From Ochotona curzoniae (Eukaryota > Chordata > Mammalia > Lagomorpha > Ochotonidae), in NCBI RefSeq assembly GCF_017591425.1, contig NW_024464918.1:10786001-10850000 (forward strand): 64,000 bases of DNA. Reading direction: 5' to 3'. Below are positions 22,776-34,221 of the stretch, piece after piece. Below the pieces are notes generated by a model. That model made no database searches. It was not told the origin of the DNA and worked only from the letters and a program-made list of their open reading frames with translations. Each line of letters starts with the position of its first letter. Within the stretch, counting starts at the first letter, position 1. The position numbers and the translations under genes were made by a program.

Positions 22776-22834
22776 CACTCTGATTTTTTTTTTCCTTTTA
22801 GTTTTAACCTCTGAATTCAGTATCCATTCTTTTT

Positions 22835-23159
22835 CTTTAAAGATTTATTTTTATTAGAAAGGCCAATCAGACTTATGGAAAGAAGGAGAAACAGAGGGAA
22901 TGTTCCTCCTTCTGCTGTTCATTTGCCAAGTGGCTTCAACGGCTAAAGCTGAGCTGATCCAAAACCAGAAGCCAGGAGCTTCTTCTGGGTCTCCCGTGTA
23001 GGTGCAGGGTTGGTTACAAGGCTTTGAGCCATTTTCTATCCAAGGCCACGAGCAGGGAGCTGGATAGGAAGTAGAACAGCCAGGACTCAAACTGGTGCCC
23101 GTCTGGGATCCTGGTACTTACAAGGTGTGAATTTAGTCACTTAACTATCACACCTGGCC
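22835..23159 (-). mobile_element. CSINE, near full length
   Basis: AAAGATTTATTTTTATTAGA head, CCTTCTGCTGTTCATTTGCC, CCAGAAGCCAGGAGCTTC, TCCAAGGCCACGAGCAGGG, TATCACACCTGGCC end. Confidence 0.92.
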
Positions 23160-24490
23160 AAGAACCAGATTATTTAAAACAATAAAATAATAAAATGCAA
23201 CCTCACTCACATTCAAATCACATTTGTTATGATCGAGTCGCAAGAATGGAAGCACAGATATTTTCTGTTAATCAGTGTGCCAGTGACAGAGTTCTTTTTG
23301 TTCTGAAGATAGGCTCAGGACATGATCGAAAAGGAGATTGGAAGAGAAACAGCTCATTTTTCTGTGTAAGGATATTGCTTTTGTGACTTTTTGAAAGAAT
23401 AGCCTAAGAAATTAAGGATCCAATTCTAGGGGCAGACAGGTCAGAAAACAGAACGAGGGAGGCCAGTGCTGTGAGACAAGATAGAAGCACTAAAAATCTG
23501 CATTGGACTTAGAAACTTTAAGAAAAGTAGTGTGTAATATCAAATTTACACCTGTTTCCCCTGTTCTGTGTTCGCTTCATCCTCTCCTATGCTGTCCTAT
23601 GGAATTCACCACTTGGATGAGATTGGGTTACATGGGGCAGAGAGAAACTAGTATTGACTGAGAATGCAACCTCTGTGGGATCTGCAAACAGGAATTAATT
23701 GAAGTAATGAGATTGCACGTCTCTAAAAATCTGTAGAAGTCTTGGAAAGAGCATTTTGGATTGGTGGTACGTGCACTGATGTTGTCTCTATAAAGCAGTA
23801 CCAGATATACAGATTGCAAGAATCATGCAGATTGTCTCCGTCTGTACTATCTGTGTGATCATTTCTTTAGATGGTTTTTATCTTTTGGTTGGTGCATAAA
23901 TCCTCTGCATTCAGCTACTCCAGAAAGAATTTGCCAAAACATTCTATCTAACATGAAAAGATGATTTGAGTTAAATACAAAAGCTTTGTTACCCTTTTAA
24001 GAGCAAAGTTGGCAAAATGACAAGACATTTAATTTTACGGAACCAGATAGGCTCCTAGGGAAGCCCAAGGCTAACTATCTTGAACAGTGTGTTAAGGGTT
24101 CCACACTTTAAGTGGATTCCAGATCAGTGCAGCTGCGGGCAATTTGCAGAAGACTGGCAGTGTGGCGTGTGGGTCCCTGGCACTGAATGCTAATGTGGGA
24201 CTATCTCCTCCAGCAGCTTTTGCCATTCATCATTTCTACATCCAGATGGCTCCCATTGTCTTTGCATTTCTCTTTTTGTGCAAAGTGGCTGCTCTTAAAT
24301 CATGGTATATTAGCTTTGGGAGCAATTTTATTATTCAATGAGTAGTCCAATTATCACTCTTTATAGAAGAGGAAATGGAAACCCAAAGAGGGGAAATATC
24401 ATGGTCAAAACTATCCTGCTACTTTGTGTCACAGCTGAGACAAGAACATATTTATCTCAGATCTCAGCTTACTGCTCATTCCAGTTCGTC
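23160..24490. other. Unrecognised unique sequence
   Basis: No repeat or gene recognised. Frames of 63-65 codons lack motifs. Confidence 0.3.
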
Positions 24491-24740
24491 AGGATCTGAT
24501 AATTTTTGGTAAAATGGGTAGCACAAGATTCAGAGTCAAATGATCACAAATTCAAATCTCATCTCTGCCATTTAATAGCTACATGACCTTGGGCAGTTAA
24601 TCTCCAGTTTTCTCATTTGTAAAATGAGGATGATAATGGACCCTCTATCCCAGGCTGTCACGAGGATAAATTGATACTAGTATTTAAAGTGCTTAGCAGA
24701 GTGTATAGTATGTAGTAAGTGCTCAGCTAATTAGCTTTTA
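24491..24740 (+). mobile_element. MIR, well preserved
   Basis: CAAGATTCAGAGTCAAATGA, CAAATTCAAATCTCATCTCT, ACATGACCTTGGGCAGTTAA, TCTCATTTGTAAAATGAGGA, GTCACGAGGATAAATTGATA, GTAGTAAGTGCTCAGC. The most intact MIR in the window. Confidence 0.92.
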
Positions 24741-25726
24741 TAGCTCCAAATCTTTTCACATTAAAACGTGAAGAATTGGTTCTTTTTAGGATGGAGGGAA
24801 CAATGGAGCCACCATTTTGTTCATAAGGCACTACAGAAGCATATTTTAGCATCATACAGGCTAACAGCATAGTTCAGCCCAGTGATCAAACCTTGCCAGC
24901 CTGGTTGTTGTGAATGTCTATGTAGGAAACATATTGTCCCCTTCACCAGACAATAGAGAAAATGAACCACATGAAGTTCTTAAATATTGTGCTTCCTATT
25001 TTGTCTAGCACACATTCATTTTAGGAATGGTGATCAGTGGCTCTTATCACCAACTTTACTAACCCAGCGTTACAGAGACTTACCTCTTAAATTCAGCAAG
25101 CTGCGCATATGTGGGGTACAATTCATACTTTCAAGATCTTACCTCTTGCTTCAAAATAAAACAATACGCAATCTTTTAGCAACCTCATGGGATAGCTGGT
25201 ATATGCGTCGGCTTCCTCAGTTCTAGAAGCATAGCTAAGGCTTTGAGAACTCTCCCAAGGGCAAATGATGCTAAGGGGCTCACAGTGTTCTCTTAAATTG
25301 ATGTGTCAGTTATTAGCTGGAGCCCACATCTTGGACGATGTTTAGAATCTGAAAGATATGGGACAAAATGTATACTTGTAGAAAATTAGCAATAATATGG
25401 TGGCCTTTGAGGTGTTGACATTTAGCTGCAATAAAAATTCTTTTCCATAAAATCATAACATTTTTATTACTAATTTAGTTCGCACATCAATAAAATCGTA
25501 AGACAGTGTTGTCTGCAGATTAACTGCCAGTAAGTTACATGAGAGAGATTTTAAGATGCAGATTGCTAGAGATTGTATTCGAAAGGTTTAGACTAGGGAG
25601 TAGAAATTTGCATGTGTACTATTATGCTATTTATGCTATATGATTATTAAATATCCTAAAATTTGAACATCGCTTGCCTAAGGAAAGTTCCATTTGAGGA
25701 ATTTGTTGCTTAAAGAACACAGATTG
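24741..25726. other. Unrecognised unique sequence
   Basis: Includes a 79-codon frame at 24987-25226 without motif. Confidence 0.3.
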
Positions 25727-25896
25727 GGCTCAGCACAGTAGCCTAGTGGCTAAAGTCCTTGCCTTGAATGCGCCAGGATTCCATATGGGCGATGGTTCAT
25801 GTCGTGGCTGTTCTGCTTCCCATCCAGCTCCCTGCCTGTGGCCTGGGAAAGCAATATAGGACGGTAAAAAGCCTTGGGACTCTGCACCTGCATGGT
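25727..25896 (+). mobile_element. CSINE, 3'-truncated
   Basis: GGGCTCAGCACAGTAGCCTA start through ATTCCATATGGGCGATGG, GCCTGTGGCCTGGGAAAGC and CTGCACCTGCATGG, then unrelated sequence. The tail is missing, so a later deletion is likely. Confidence 0.9.
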
Positions 25897-26544
25897 TGCT
25901 ATCAAATAGAAGAATGAAGTAGAATTGTCAGAGGGTGTAAAAGAAAGTTTAATTTAGGATCGTGTGTTGGGTATCTGAGGATGTGCTATTTAAATTTAAG
26001 TCTTGGAGGGTATGTATGAGTCAATACATGTCAGAAATGAGAAAAGCACTTCAGGGAAGTTCTAAAAGAAGGTTTGGTAACTAAAGAAAGGGGGACTGAG
26101 TATTATTATATTTTGTCTGAAATAGGATGCAATGTTTAATAATTTGATAATGGGTGTTTGTCTTTTGCTGCTGACTAGCAAGTGAATTTAAATATTTTAG
26201 AGAATGGACTATTAAACTTTTCTTTAAGGGCCAATAGTACGTATTTTAGGCTTTTTGGCCATATTCTCTCTGCCACATCTACTCTTCTGTGCCATTATAG
26301 CATGAAAACAACTCTATGTGTAAATGAGTGAGCATTAAATTTAATAACACTTTTTATTAATAATGAAATTTGAATATGATGATGTTTTCATGTGTCATGA
26401 AATTAAATTCTTTTTTATTAGTTATTTAAACACGTGAAGATAATTCTCTCATGGGCTGGGCTCTGCGGAAACAAGTAGCACGGTGAATGTGATTGGCAGG
26501 CCAGAATTGGCATAACTCATTTTTTTTTTGTTTCTTTGTTTTAA
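25897..26544. other. Unrecognised AT-rich sequence
   Basis: No feature recognised. Confidence 0.3.
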
Positions 26545-26772
26545 TATTTCTTACACATTTTTTATGAGAAAGGCAGATTTTACAGAGAGAGGAGAAACAG
26601 GAAAACGGAGAAGTTTTCCATCTGCTGGTTTACTCCCCAAGTAGGGCTGAGCTGATCCAAAGCCAAGAGCTTCTTTCTGGATCCCCCATGTGAGGGTAGG
26701 GGCCCAGGACTTGGACCACCCTCCTCTACCTCCCCTGCCAGAGGCAGAGAGATGGATGGGAAACGGAGTATT
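26545..26772 (-). mobile_element. CSINE, 5' part missing
   Basis: ATTTTTTATGAGAAAGGCAG head, CCATCTGCTGGTTTACTCC, CTGAGCTGATCCAAAGCCAA, GAGATGGATGGGAAACGGAG, then stops before the A-box end. Confidence 0.88.
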
Positions 26773-28234
26773 CCCTGTTATGGCCCTGCTCTAGCCTCAG
26801 AATGGTTTTACATCTCACATTCCTTGGACATAAAATGGAATCTATTTTCCTTATGAATTGCTCATGACCTAGAGTTTTTCTCCAATGAGAAGCATTTCTC
26901 CTTGACAACACATTTGTTGTATGATCGTTTTACATTGACTACAATTATTGAATTAGCTACTGTTGGAGGATGTTCAGTTCTTCTGGGAGTTGATGAGAAA
27001 TCTATCTTTTTCATGAAGAACTTTTGTGAAGGAGAAAAATAGTGATGCATTTTGCATATGTAACAGCGTGAGTTATGCTTTTATTTTTCTTAGAATTCCT
27101 AGAACATTGGTGTGAATAAAGTGATCCTGAGCTTATTAAATTAATTTAGAAAGCCTTGTGCACTTTTGTTTTACTCCTTTACTGTAGTTAAACATTTTCT
27201 ACTGGACATAGTTCATTTATTGGACAGACTGGTTGTGAGAAGGTGCAATGAGGATGTTGTTCGTTGTTTTCTAAGCGCTGCCTCCAAGTTTACTGCTTTA
27301 ATAACACTTCCCCCAACCCAGACTACTTCTTAGGCTAATCCCATATGCTTGAAGGTATTGGATTGGTCTCATCAGGCATTATGAATTTCCACAGAACCTT
27401 AATCAAGACCTGAATCTCTCATTCATTTCAAGCCTGTCTTCTGATTTCCCATGTCACCGGTGGAAAGTGCATTAGGGCTCATCTTTTGCCCCTCTCCTCC
27501 CTTCTGTTCACTCTGCTGCTTCTACTTCCTCTAGAATTTAGCGTGCACTCGTGTGTACTTGTGTGTGTGCACATACGTGTGCACTGAACTTATAGAAAAA
27601 GAGCAAGGTATTACCTCCCTAATTCTGGCTAATCTATTCCTGGTGTTTTCTTTCATGGAAGGGTAACCCTTCGGTTCTTTCTGTTGTATGGCACCTGCAA
27701 GAACCCTTTAACACTCTTATTCTGCCTGCTGAGGCTGACGACAGCCCCTTAAAATCCTACTTTTTGGCAATGGACTCCTGGGGTTCCCTTCATCCTGAAG
27801 ACAGAGTCTTTTCCAGAAGATGCTGATCAAGTTGCCTTTCCACGTGAGCGCCTGCCTCCTGCCCGCCTCGCCTCAGTCTCCTTACGTTCTCCTACATGCG
27901 TGAGGGATTCTCTTGCTGGCCCTTTATGGGACTTGAGGAGAGAAGGGGGTTGAATGTCATAGTATTCTATACCTGTGACTATCTTTCCTGTTTTAATCTC
28001 TGGGTCTCCTTGTGATAGATTAAGGATTATCACTTGTCTGGCTGTGTTATCTTTCAGCAGGTCCATGTTGTCTAGTGTTGTCATTGTTGACTTCTCAGGA
28101 AACAACAGGAATTGCTGTTTCATTTGGCCATTGTTTACCCTGCCATAATTCCTCAGTTGTTTTTTAATAAATTTTTTTTATAATGATGACATGGTGGATC
28201 AGGGTGAATTTCTCAGTTATTAATAAGCTTTTTG
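26773..28234. other. Unrecognised unique sequence
   Basis: Short TG-rich patch near 27545-27590. A GC-richer patch lies at 27840-27905. The 98-codon frame at 27827-28123 (-) has no motif I recognise. Confidence 0.3.
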
Positions 28235-28250
28235 AAAGTAGGATCTCTTG

Positions 28251-28590
28251 AGTCCAGCACGATAGCCTAGTGGCTTAAGTCCTTTCCTTGCATGCACTGG
28301 GATTCCCAAATAGGCACTGGTTTGTGTCCTGGTGGTCCTGCTTCCCATCCAGCTTCCTGCTTATGGCCTGGGAAAGCAGTCAAGGATGGCCCAAAGCCTT
28401 GGGATCCTACTCTGGTGTGGGGGGACCCGGAAGAGGCTCTGGGCTCCTTCCTTGGGATCAACTCAGCTCCAGCCATTGTGGTCACTTGAGGAGTGAATCA
28501 ATGGACAGAAGATCTTTCTCTCTGTCTCTCCTCCTCTCTGTATATTTGCCTTTCCAATAAAAAATTTTAAAAGATAAATCTTAGAAAAAT
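28251..28590 (+). mobile_element. CSINE, full length, 16-bp duplication
   Basis: AGTCCAGCACGATAGCCTAG start, GGATGGCCCAAAGCCTTGGG, CTCCAGCCATTGTGGTCAC, TTTCCAATAAAAAATTTT tail. AAAGTAGGATCTCTTG is present at 28235-28250 and 28591-28606, identical. Confidence 0.95.
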
Positions 28591-28679
28591 AAAGTAGGAT
28601 CTCTTGTAATTTTCCTAAATTTTGGCACTTATTCAATAAATGGTAATTACTAATTAGGTGGAGATGGAAGTTGGTAGGC

Positions 28680-28795
28680 TGAAATGCATTCATTAACACA
28701 TGCTTACTATGTGCCAAGTTTCATAGTGAGTGTCGGGGATATTGTGCAGACTAAAAAAGACATTATTCATGATTTCAAGGACTTACCTTTTAGCA
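28680..28795 (+). mobile_element. Ancient interspersed repeat (family unassigned)
   Basis: CATGCTTACTATGTGCCAAG, AGTGTCGGGGATATTGTGC, TTCAAGGACTTACC. The same phrase order (last-for-life-like TGTGCCA, GGGGATA) occurs at 32555-32715 and fits a common mammal-wide repeat. Confidence 0.5.
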
Positions 28796-29085
28796 GGTTT
28801 ATTTGAAAGATTAATTTTACAAGCAGAGAGAGAGATGGATAGAGTCGGAGGTAAAAGAGAGAACGAGATCTTTTGCCTCCATCTCCAAGTAGCCACAACT
28901 GCCAGTGCTGTGTCATACTGATGCTAAGAGCCAGGAGTTTCCTCCAGGTCTCCCACTGGGTGCAGACTCAAGTATTTGGGCCTTCCTCCTCTGCTTTGCT
29001 AGGTATATTATCCAGGAGCTGGATTAGAAGTGGAGAAGCTAGAAATGGCACGGCAGGTGGCAGCTTAACTTGCTACACCACAACA
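28796..29085 (-). mobile_element. Old CSINE
   Basis: CAGGTTTATTTGAAAGATTA head, AAGAGCCAGGAGTTTCCTCC, AGGTCTCCCACTGGGTGCAG, AGGAGCTGGATTAGAAGTGG, CTTAACTTGCTACACCACAA end. Confidence 0.8.
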
Positions 29086-29101
29086 CAGGAAAGCTATATC
29101 T

Positions 29102-29149
29102 AGGGTCGTTCTAAAAAGTTTGTAGAACAATGGAGTTAAAGGAAAAGTT
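29102..29149 (+). mobile_element. End fragment of the short MITE-like repeat
   Basis: AGGGTCGTTCTAAAAAGTTT, then CAATGGAGTTAAAGGAAAAG, resembles the start of 2632-2750. Confidence 0.4.
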
Positions 29150-29460
29150 TGGGAACAGGCATTTGACTTAGCACTTAAATCATTGCTTGGGACACTTACT
29201 CCTATATTAAAGTATCTGATTTGAGTCTTGGCTACTCTGTTTCTAATCCATCTTCCCTACTCATGCACTCCATGGGAGTATCACATGATGCTTCAGATGT
29301 TTGGATTGCTCCCTCCCAAGCAGGAGGTGCAGAGTGAGTTCAAGGCTCCTGACCCAGCGCAGTCACCATGGGCAGTTTGTGAATGAAACAGTGGATGGAA
29401 GATCTTTCTCATGTCTCTTTCTTCATCTTTCAAATTAAATGAGAATAAATAGATTAAAAT
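29150..29460 (+). mobile_element. Old CSINE
   Basis: GGCATTTGACTTAGCACTTA start, ACTCCATGGGAGTATCACAT, CTCCTGACCCAGCGCAGTCA, GTGAATGAAACAGTGGATGG, ATCTTTCAAATTAAATGAG tail. Very diverged. Confidence 0.75.
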
Positions 29461-29532
29461 TTAAAAGGATAGATTTACCTTAGTGTCAAAAGTTTTGAGA
29501 TCTAAATGCAGCCTCTCATGAAATTTGTTTTG

Positions 29533-29859
29533 TGGGCCCGGCGCGGTGGCGCAAGTGGTTAAAGGTCCTCACCTTGCCGCCCGGGATCCCATATGGGCGC
29601 CGGTTCTAATCCCGGCAGCCCCGCTTCCCTTCCAGCTCCCTGCCTGTGGCCTGGGAAAGCAGCAGAGGACGGCCCAAAGCTTTGGGAACCTGCACCCGCG
29701 TGGGAGACCCGGAAGAGGCTCCTGGCTTCGGATCGGCATAGTATCGGCCCGTTGCGCTCACTTGGGGAGTGAATCATCGGACGGAAGATCTTCCTCTCTG
29801 TCTCTCCTCTCTGTATATCTGCCTTTCCAATGAAAAAATAATAAAAATAAATCTTTATA
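29533..29859 (+). mobile_element. Young full-length CSINE
   Basis: GGGCCCGGCGCGGTGGCGCA start (29534), GGTTCTAATCCCGGCAGCCC, GATCGGCATAGTATCGGCCC, CCAATGAAAAAATAATAAAA tail. Flanked by identical GAAATTTGTTTTG at 29520-29532 and 29860-29872. Nearly identical to the reversed copy at 31233-31568. Confidence 0.96.
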
Positions 29860-29872
29860 GAAATTTGTTTTG

Positions 29873-31218
29873 CATGAAGTTTATGAAGACCTCCTCAGGT
29901 ACACGGATTTCTAAACTGTGTTTACATGAACTTTTTGTAGTACGTTTCTATATTTAAAAAAAAATCACAGAATATACAATTAAGCTCAAATGTTTATGAG
30001 ACCATGAAACGAAAGTGTGGGAAATGTGAAGTAAAGGGGAGTCGTGGTGATTTGTCTCAGGACTTAATGTTTATCAGAGATTTTCAGAATTCATGAAAAT
30101 TAAAGCTGGCCATGAATGTAGAAGATCCGACTGTGGGGAGAACATGGTGCTTTCTAGGATTTTTTTGAAACAAGTGAAAGGAAGTGAGTGTGTCTGGCAG
30201 TCCGTGACCTGGGCAGAGCGGGCTGAGAGGAAACTAGGGCATACAAAGCATTCAAACAGCAGCCTGCCAGGCAGCAGGCCTGGATTCCATCTTGAGAGAA
30301 GCCTTTGGTGGGTTTGGAGAACTGGAGTGCTATATTCCCAGTTGAATGCCCAAGTGGTTCATATTCAGTTATTTTCTTTTTTTCTGAAGGAGCACAGATA
30401 ACAATTCAGAAAAGCAGAACAATGCTTCAGTTTCAGCCTTACAGAATTCCTGTGCATACCACTCCACTCAGTGCAGATATGACTCCAAAACCACCTCCCA
30501 TTCCCTACACTCAGCAGGTCAGACCCGATGGAGCTGTGTTTAAGGGACAGCTCTTGCCCTGTAGGAACATTTGGGTGTAATCACCATAGCACCATATCAT
30601 TCAGGAAGGCATGTTGTGTAATGTATTTGTTCTTCAGTTCAGATTTGCAGTTCAGAAATAGTTATTATGGCCTAACGTGAGTGTACTAAACGTCGAGTAA
30701 ATGTCAACCCCATGCAGTTCTTCTCACCACGGGATCAGGTCGGGGGTTGGAACCTCTGATGGAGATGAAATGTCAGATGCATTGGAACCATCAAGGAAGC
30801 AGGGGTTGAGGGTAATAGCTCTGGGTTAATACAATCTGTAAGCCAGTTTTTAATTTCAAGAACAGAATTGTGATCCATTGAATCTCTCGTTTTTCTAACA
30901 CCTCACACATCGACATTTAGAGACAACCCCAGTATGTTACCTCTGGATACAGTTCTTACTGAATTGCAAGAGTGGAATTGTTGTATTGAGCACCTTTTGT
31001 GTTTCCACAACCCACTCCCTATTCCATATCATAATTTGTGAATGCTTTAATAATTGCATGGATGACTCCTTATGCTAATTCAAGGATACAGAAAGCCAAA
31101 GCTACCAGTTTGATATGCAGCAAAGCATAACAATTAAAAGGGTCTTTGCTGAAATAACAGGCATAAATGATTTGACCTTTAAAGAGGAGCATTCAACATG
31201 TTTTGTGACAATATAAAT
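29873..31218. other. Unique sequence between two young SINEs
   Basis: Holds an open frame at 30305-30580 (+) and an exon-like segment at 30390-30517 that I treat only as a candidate. No repeat is recognised. Confidence 0.3.
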
Positions 31219-31232
31219 TTAGTTAGTATTTC

Positions 31233-31568
31233 TTTTTTTTTTTTTAAAGATTTATTTTTATTATTTTTTCATTGGAAAGGCGGATATACAGAGAGGAGAG
31301 ACAGAGAGGAAGATCTTCCATCCGATGATTCACTCCCCAAGTGAGCGCAGCGGGCCGATACTATGCCGATCCGAAGCCAGGAGCCTCTTCCGGGTCTCCC
31401 ACGCGGGTGCAGGTTCCCAAAGCTTTGGGCCGTCCTCGACTGCCTTCCCAGGCCACAAGCAGGGAGCTGGAAGGGAAGCGGGGCTGCCGGGATTAGAACC
31501 GGCGCCCATATGGGATCCCGGGCGTGCAAGGCGAGGACTTAACCACTTGCGCCACCGCGCCGGGCCCG
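31233..31568 (-). mobile_element. Young full-length CSINE, inverted relative to 29533
   Basis: TTTTCATTGGAAAGGCGGAT head, CCGATACTATGCCGATCCGA (young block in reverse), GATTAGAACCGGCGCCCATA, ending CGCCACCGCGCCGGGCCC. Flanked by TTAGTTAGTATTTC at 31219-31232 and 31569-31582, identical 14-bp copies. Confidence 0.96.
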
Positions 31569-31689
31569 TTAGTTAGTATTTCATAGCTGAGAAATTGAGA
31601 GCTGCAGGAAGGAAAGGAAAATGATCTCCTGGGTTCTCCCACACCATTCGCAAGACTTTGGCATTATTTGCTTATCTGTCTATCAATCA

Positions 31690-31930
31690 GAACACCTATT
31701 TGAAAGGCAGACGCACACTGAGAAAGAGGGAGAAGAGGAGGAAGAGAGAGGTCTGTCTACTGGTTCACTCCTCAAAGCCTTGCAGCGTTGGGTCAGGCCA
31801 GATACTGGATCTGGAAACTCCAGGTCTCCTGTCCTGGTGGTAGGTCCTGAGTCATGACCATCGTGTGCTGCCTCTTTGAGGGGTACATTAGCAAGAAGCT
31901 GGAATTGGAGCGGAACCAGGTCTCCGGTCT
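31690..31930 (-). mobile_element. Old CSINE
   Basis: CACCTATTTGAAAGGCAGAC head, GTCTACTGGTTCACTCCTC, GGAAACTCCAGGTCTCCTG, AGCAAGAAGCTGGAATTGGA, CGGAACCAGGTCTCCGG. Confidence 0.75.
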
Positions 31931-32554
31931 CTCTAATACGCATACACACACACTTTATGCCAATGAACACTCATGTTATGCCATTTTCTTTCATTTTGAA
32001 ATCCTAACCGAAATAATCCTTGCAGGAATATTTTCTGCCTTCTCTTTGGTACCTGTGAGTACCTCACGTCGTGGTTTTTCTTTTTGAGCTCTATTGACAG
32101 CATTGGCATCACTTTGTGAAGGGTTCCCCTAGCAGGCTGTTTCTAAGGGTTCCATTGGTCCGTGTCTGCAGGTACCACCCTATTCCTAATCTGGGTATTG
32201 CAAACCCTGGTTACCAATCGCATTTATTTCCCAGGTATGTGATTCACATCTCTGATTTGTCAAGGGTCCCCCCAAGAAGACAGTTACGATTGCACAATCG
32301 GCACAGGCAGAAGCCTCCGAGGACAGGATGGCATCACTCCGATATCAAATTGGCATTTGCCAGGCAATCTGTAGCTGATGTATGGAGAGGAAAATGGAGA
32401 AAAAATATTCAGTTATATGATTGGCTTTATTTGTTCATATATACCTTCATTCTTTTCTTTTTTTTTTCTTCACTGTAATTGGTTTTATTCAGGCCAGACC
32501 TCAGCAAGATTAGGATATATGCCAACTTTTCCTTGAACACCATTCTTCCCATTA
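31931..32554. other. Unrecognised unique sequence
   Basis: Contains a 120-codon open frame at 32116-32478 (+), the longest outside repeats after the SINE-derived ones. It has no recognisable motif and ends in a poly-pyrimidine run. Confidence 0.3.
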
Positions 32555-32715
32555 ATAGATATATTTTGAGCACCTGTGTTCCAAATGTTGTACCAGTATT
32601 GAATATACATCAAAGAAAACTAAGTATTTAGGCCCTGCCCAAAGATAGTTAATGATCAGCTGTGAAAAACAAATTAATAGGCGATTATAATACAGTGTAA
32701 TACGAACCATAAACA
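32555..32715 (+). mobile_element. Ancient interspersed repeat (family unassigned)
   Basis: ATATTTTGAGCACCTGTGTT, CCAAATGTTGTACCAGTATT, TTTAGGCCCTGCCC, AACAAATTAATAGGCGATTA, TACAGTGTAATACG. Same family as 28680-28795, and possibly the beginning part of the element whose later part lies at 40640-41565. Confidence 0.5.
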
Positions 32716-33829
32716 TTGGTAATATGAATTTTGTTTGAGTGAGAAGTTTTGCTTAGATTAAGACACCAAAATAGTTTGGTTATTTGTAACTGTGGCATTT
32801 CCTATTTTATTGTAACTGTATGTGGCACATCATGGTTTATCCTAACAGCATTTTATCATAGATTGTATCTGGATGAGGAGGCATTACAGCTACTGAAGTC
32901 ATCTCTGAGATGTATCTTTTATCGGTTTCAGGAGGCAGGAATATTCAGAAGTTAGGGTTCATTCTACAAATTGGACGCTAGTTAGCCAAAATATTGTAGA
33001 AGCTTGCTATTCCTGTCCTCTGTCTTATCTATAAAGAAAGCTCTGATGCTCCTGTTGTTTGCCTTATATCTAACTGAATCCTCCTGTGAGTTAGATAAAT
33101 GTGGCATCTGAGGAAACTGTACGTCTATTTTGTAAATAAAGCAGCAAATGCAGGGCTTCTGCAAATAGAGCTGAGTAATCTTGCCGATTTATTGCCATTC
33201 CAGGGCACAACTATCTTCACTTTAGCATTAATGAATTACTCATCTTAAAGTAACTATTTAAGGCAGCTATTTAAAGCAAGGAAATTACCCACAGGTATTT
33301 ATCAACAGGAACAAGAAAAGCTCGCACACGGTTTTATTTAGAAGGAAATTAACCAGTTTGCTAAATGCCAAACATCCAGGTTGTCTTTTTAGCGTTTTGC
33401 CAGGAGGGGGCGGTATAAGCACGTAGTTTGCTGCCACCCATTCCAACTCCTTAGATAATCTACATTTCAGTGTTTGTATTAGGAATCATATCTAGTATTT
33501 TGTGAAATTATTTTTACATATATTTCTAGGTATGATAATTTCTTGAGAACTCTGAAACAAACCAACCCAGCATATATGAACTTGGTTTAGCGAGCTTGAT
33601 TTAAACTCCTAAAAACCAAAATGGAGATTTTTTTTTAGCTAAAATGTAGGGGGCCATAGGTATGCTAAAGGAACATTAAACAAATGAGCTAAAGCCAATA
33701 GTGGCCTTTGTTCAGTTTTTTCCTATACTTTTGGGGCAGTTAATTAATGTAAGCTTAAGGTTAAACGTACGCTTGTTAAACTTGGCTTTCTTCCTGTTGT
33801 TGAATTTGTATTGTGGCTTTTCATTTAAG
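32716..33829. other. Unique sequence with a CTCF-like site
   Basis: 33180-33430 has no recognised repeat, and homeobox-type TAAT/ATTA cores precede the CTCF-like motif at 33397-33415. Confidence 0.35.
33397..33415 (+). promoter_or_regulatory. Candidate CTCF binding site
   Basis: TTGCCAGGAGGGGGCGGTA matches the known CTCF core (TGGCCACCAGGGGGCGCTA form) at 15 of 19 positions, including the invariant AGGGGGCG block. It lies in AT-rich unique DNA where such a GC-rich word is unexpected. Occupancy cannot be judged from sequence. Confidence 0.5.
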
Positions 33830-34135
33830 GGGATGTATAGTAACTGTGTGATGGAGACTATCATATCCAGATGTGAGGATACATTGCAGTATGCATCTCT
33901 ACCTCCAGACAACGATGAACTCTCACTGAAACTGTTTACTATATCTTGACAATAGAATGCTGGACTCTGCCATTGTCCATGCCCGCAATGATGGACATAT
34001 GACTGTGTATGAAGAACTATGTCATAGTAATAATATAGGAGAACTCAGTGGTGGGAATGGGAATTGTTGAGGGGATAAGGAAATCCCAGGGCCTATGGAA
34101 CTGTATCATAAAATGTTGAAAATAATAATAAGTAA
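33830..34135 (+). mobile_element. L1 3' UTR, 5'-truncated
   Basis: GATGGAGACTATCATATCCA, CTGTTTACTATATCTTGACA, ATGCTGGACTCTGCCATTG, GGATAAGGAAATCCCAGGGC, CTATGGAACTGTATCATAAA. Forward version of the elements at 4910 and 5938. Confidence 0.75.
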
Positions 34136-34221
34136 ATCATTACATAAATCCTTAAGAAAAATAAATGTCTTTGTTTGGACTGGAGACAGCTGATATGCAA
34201 TAACCTTTTTAAAAATGTTTT

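Noticed and set aside
32116..32478. 120-codon open frame
   Set aside because: No recognisable motif, and its end is the translation of a T-rich run. No splice or promoter context.
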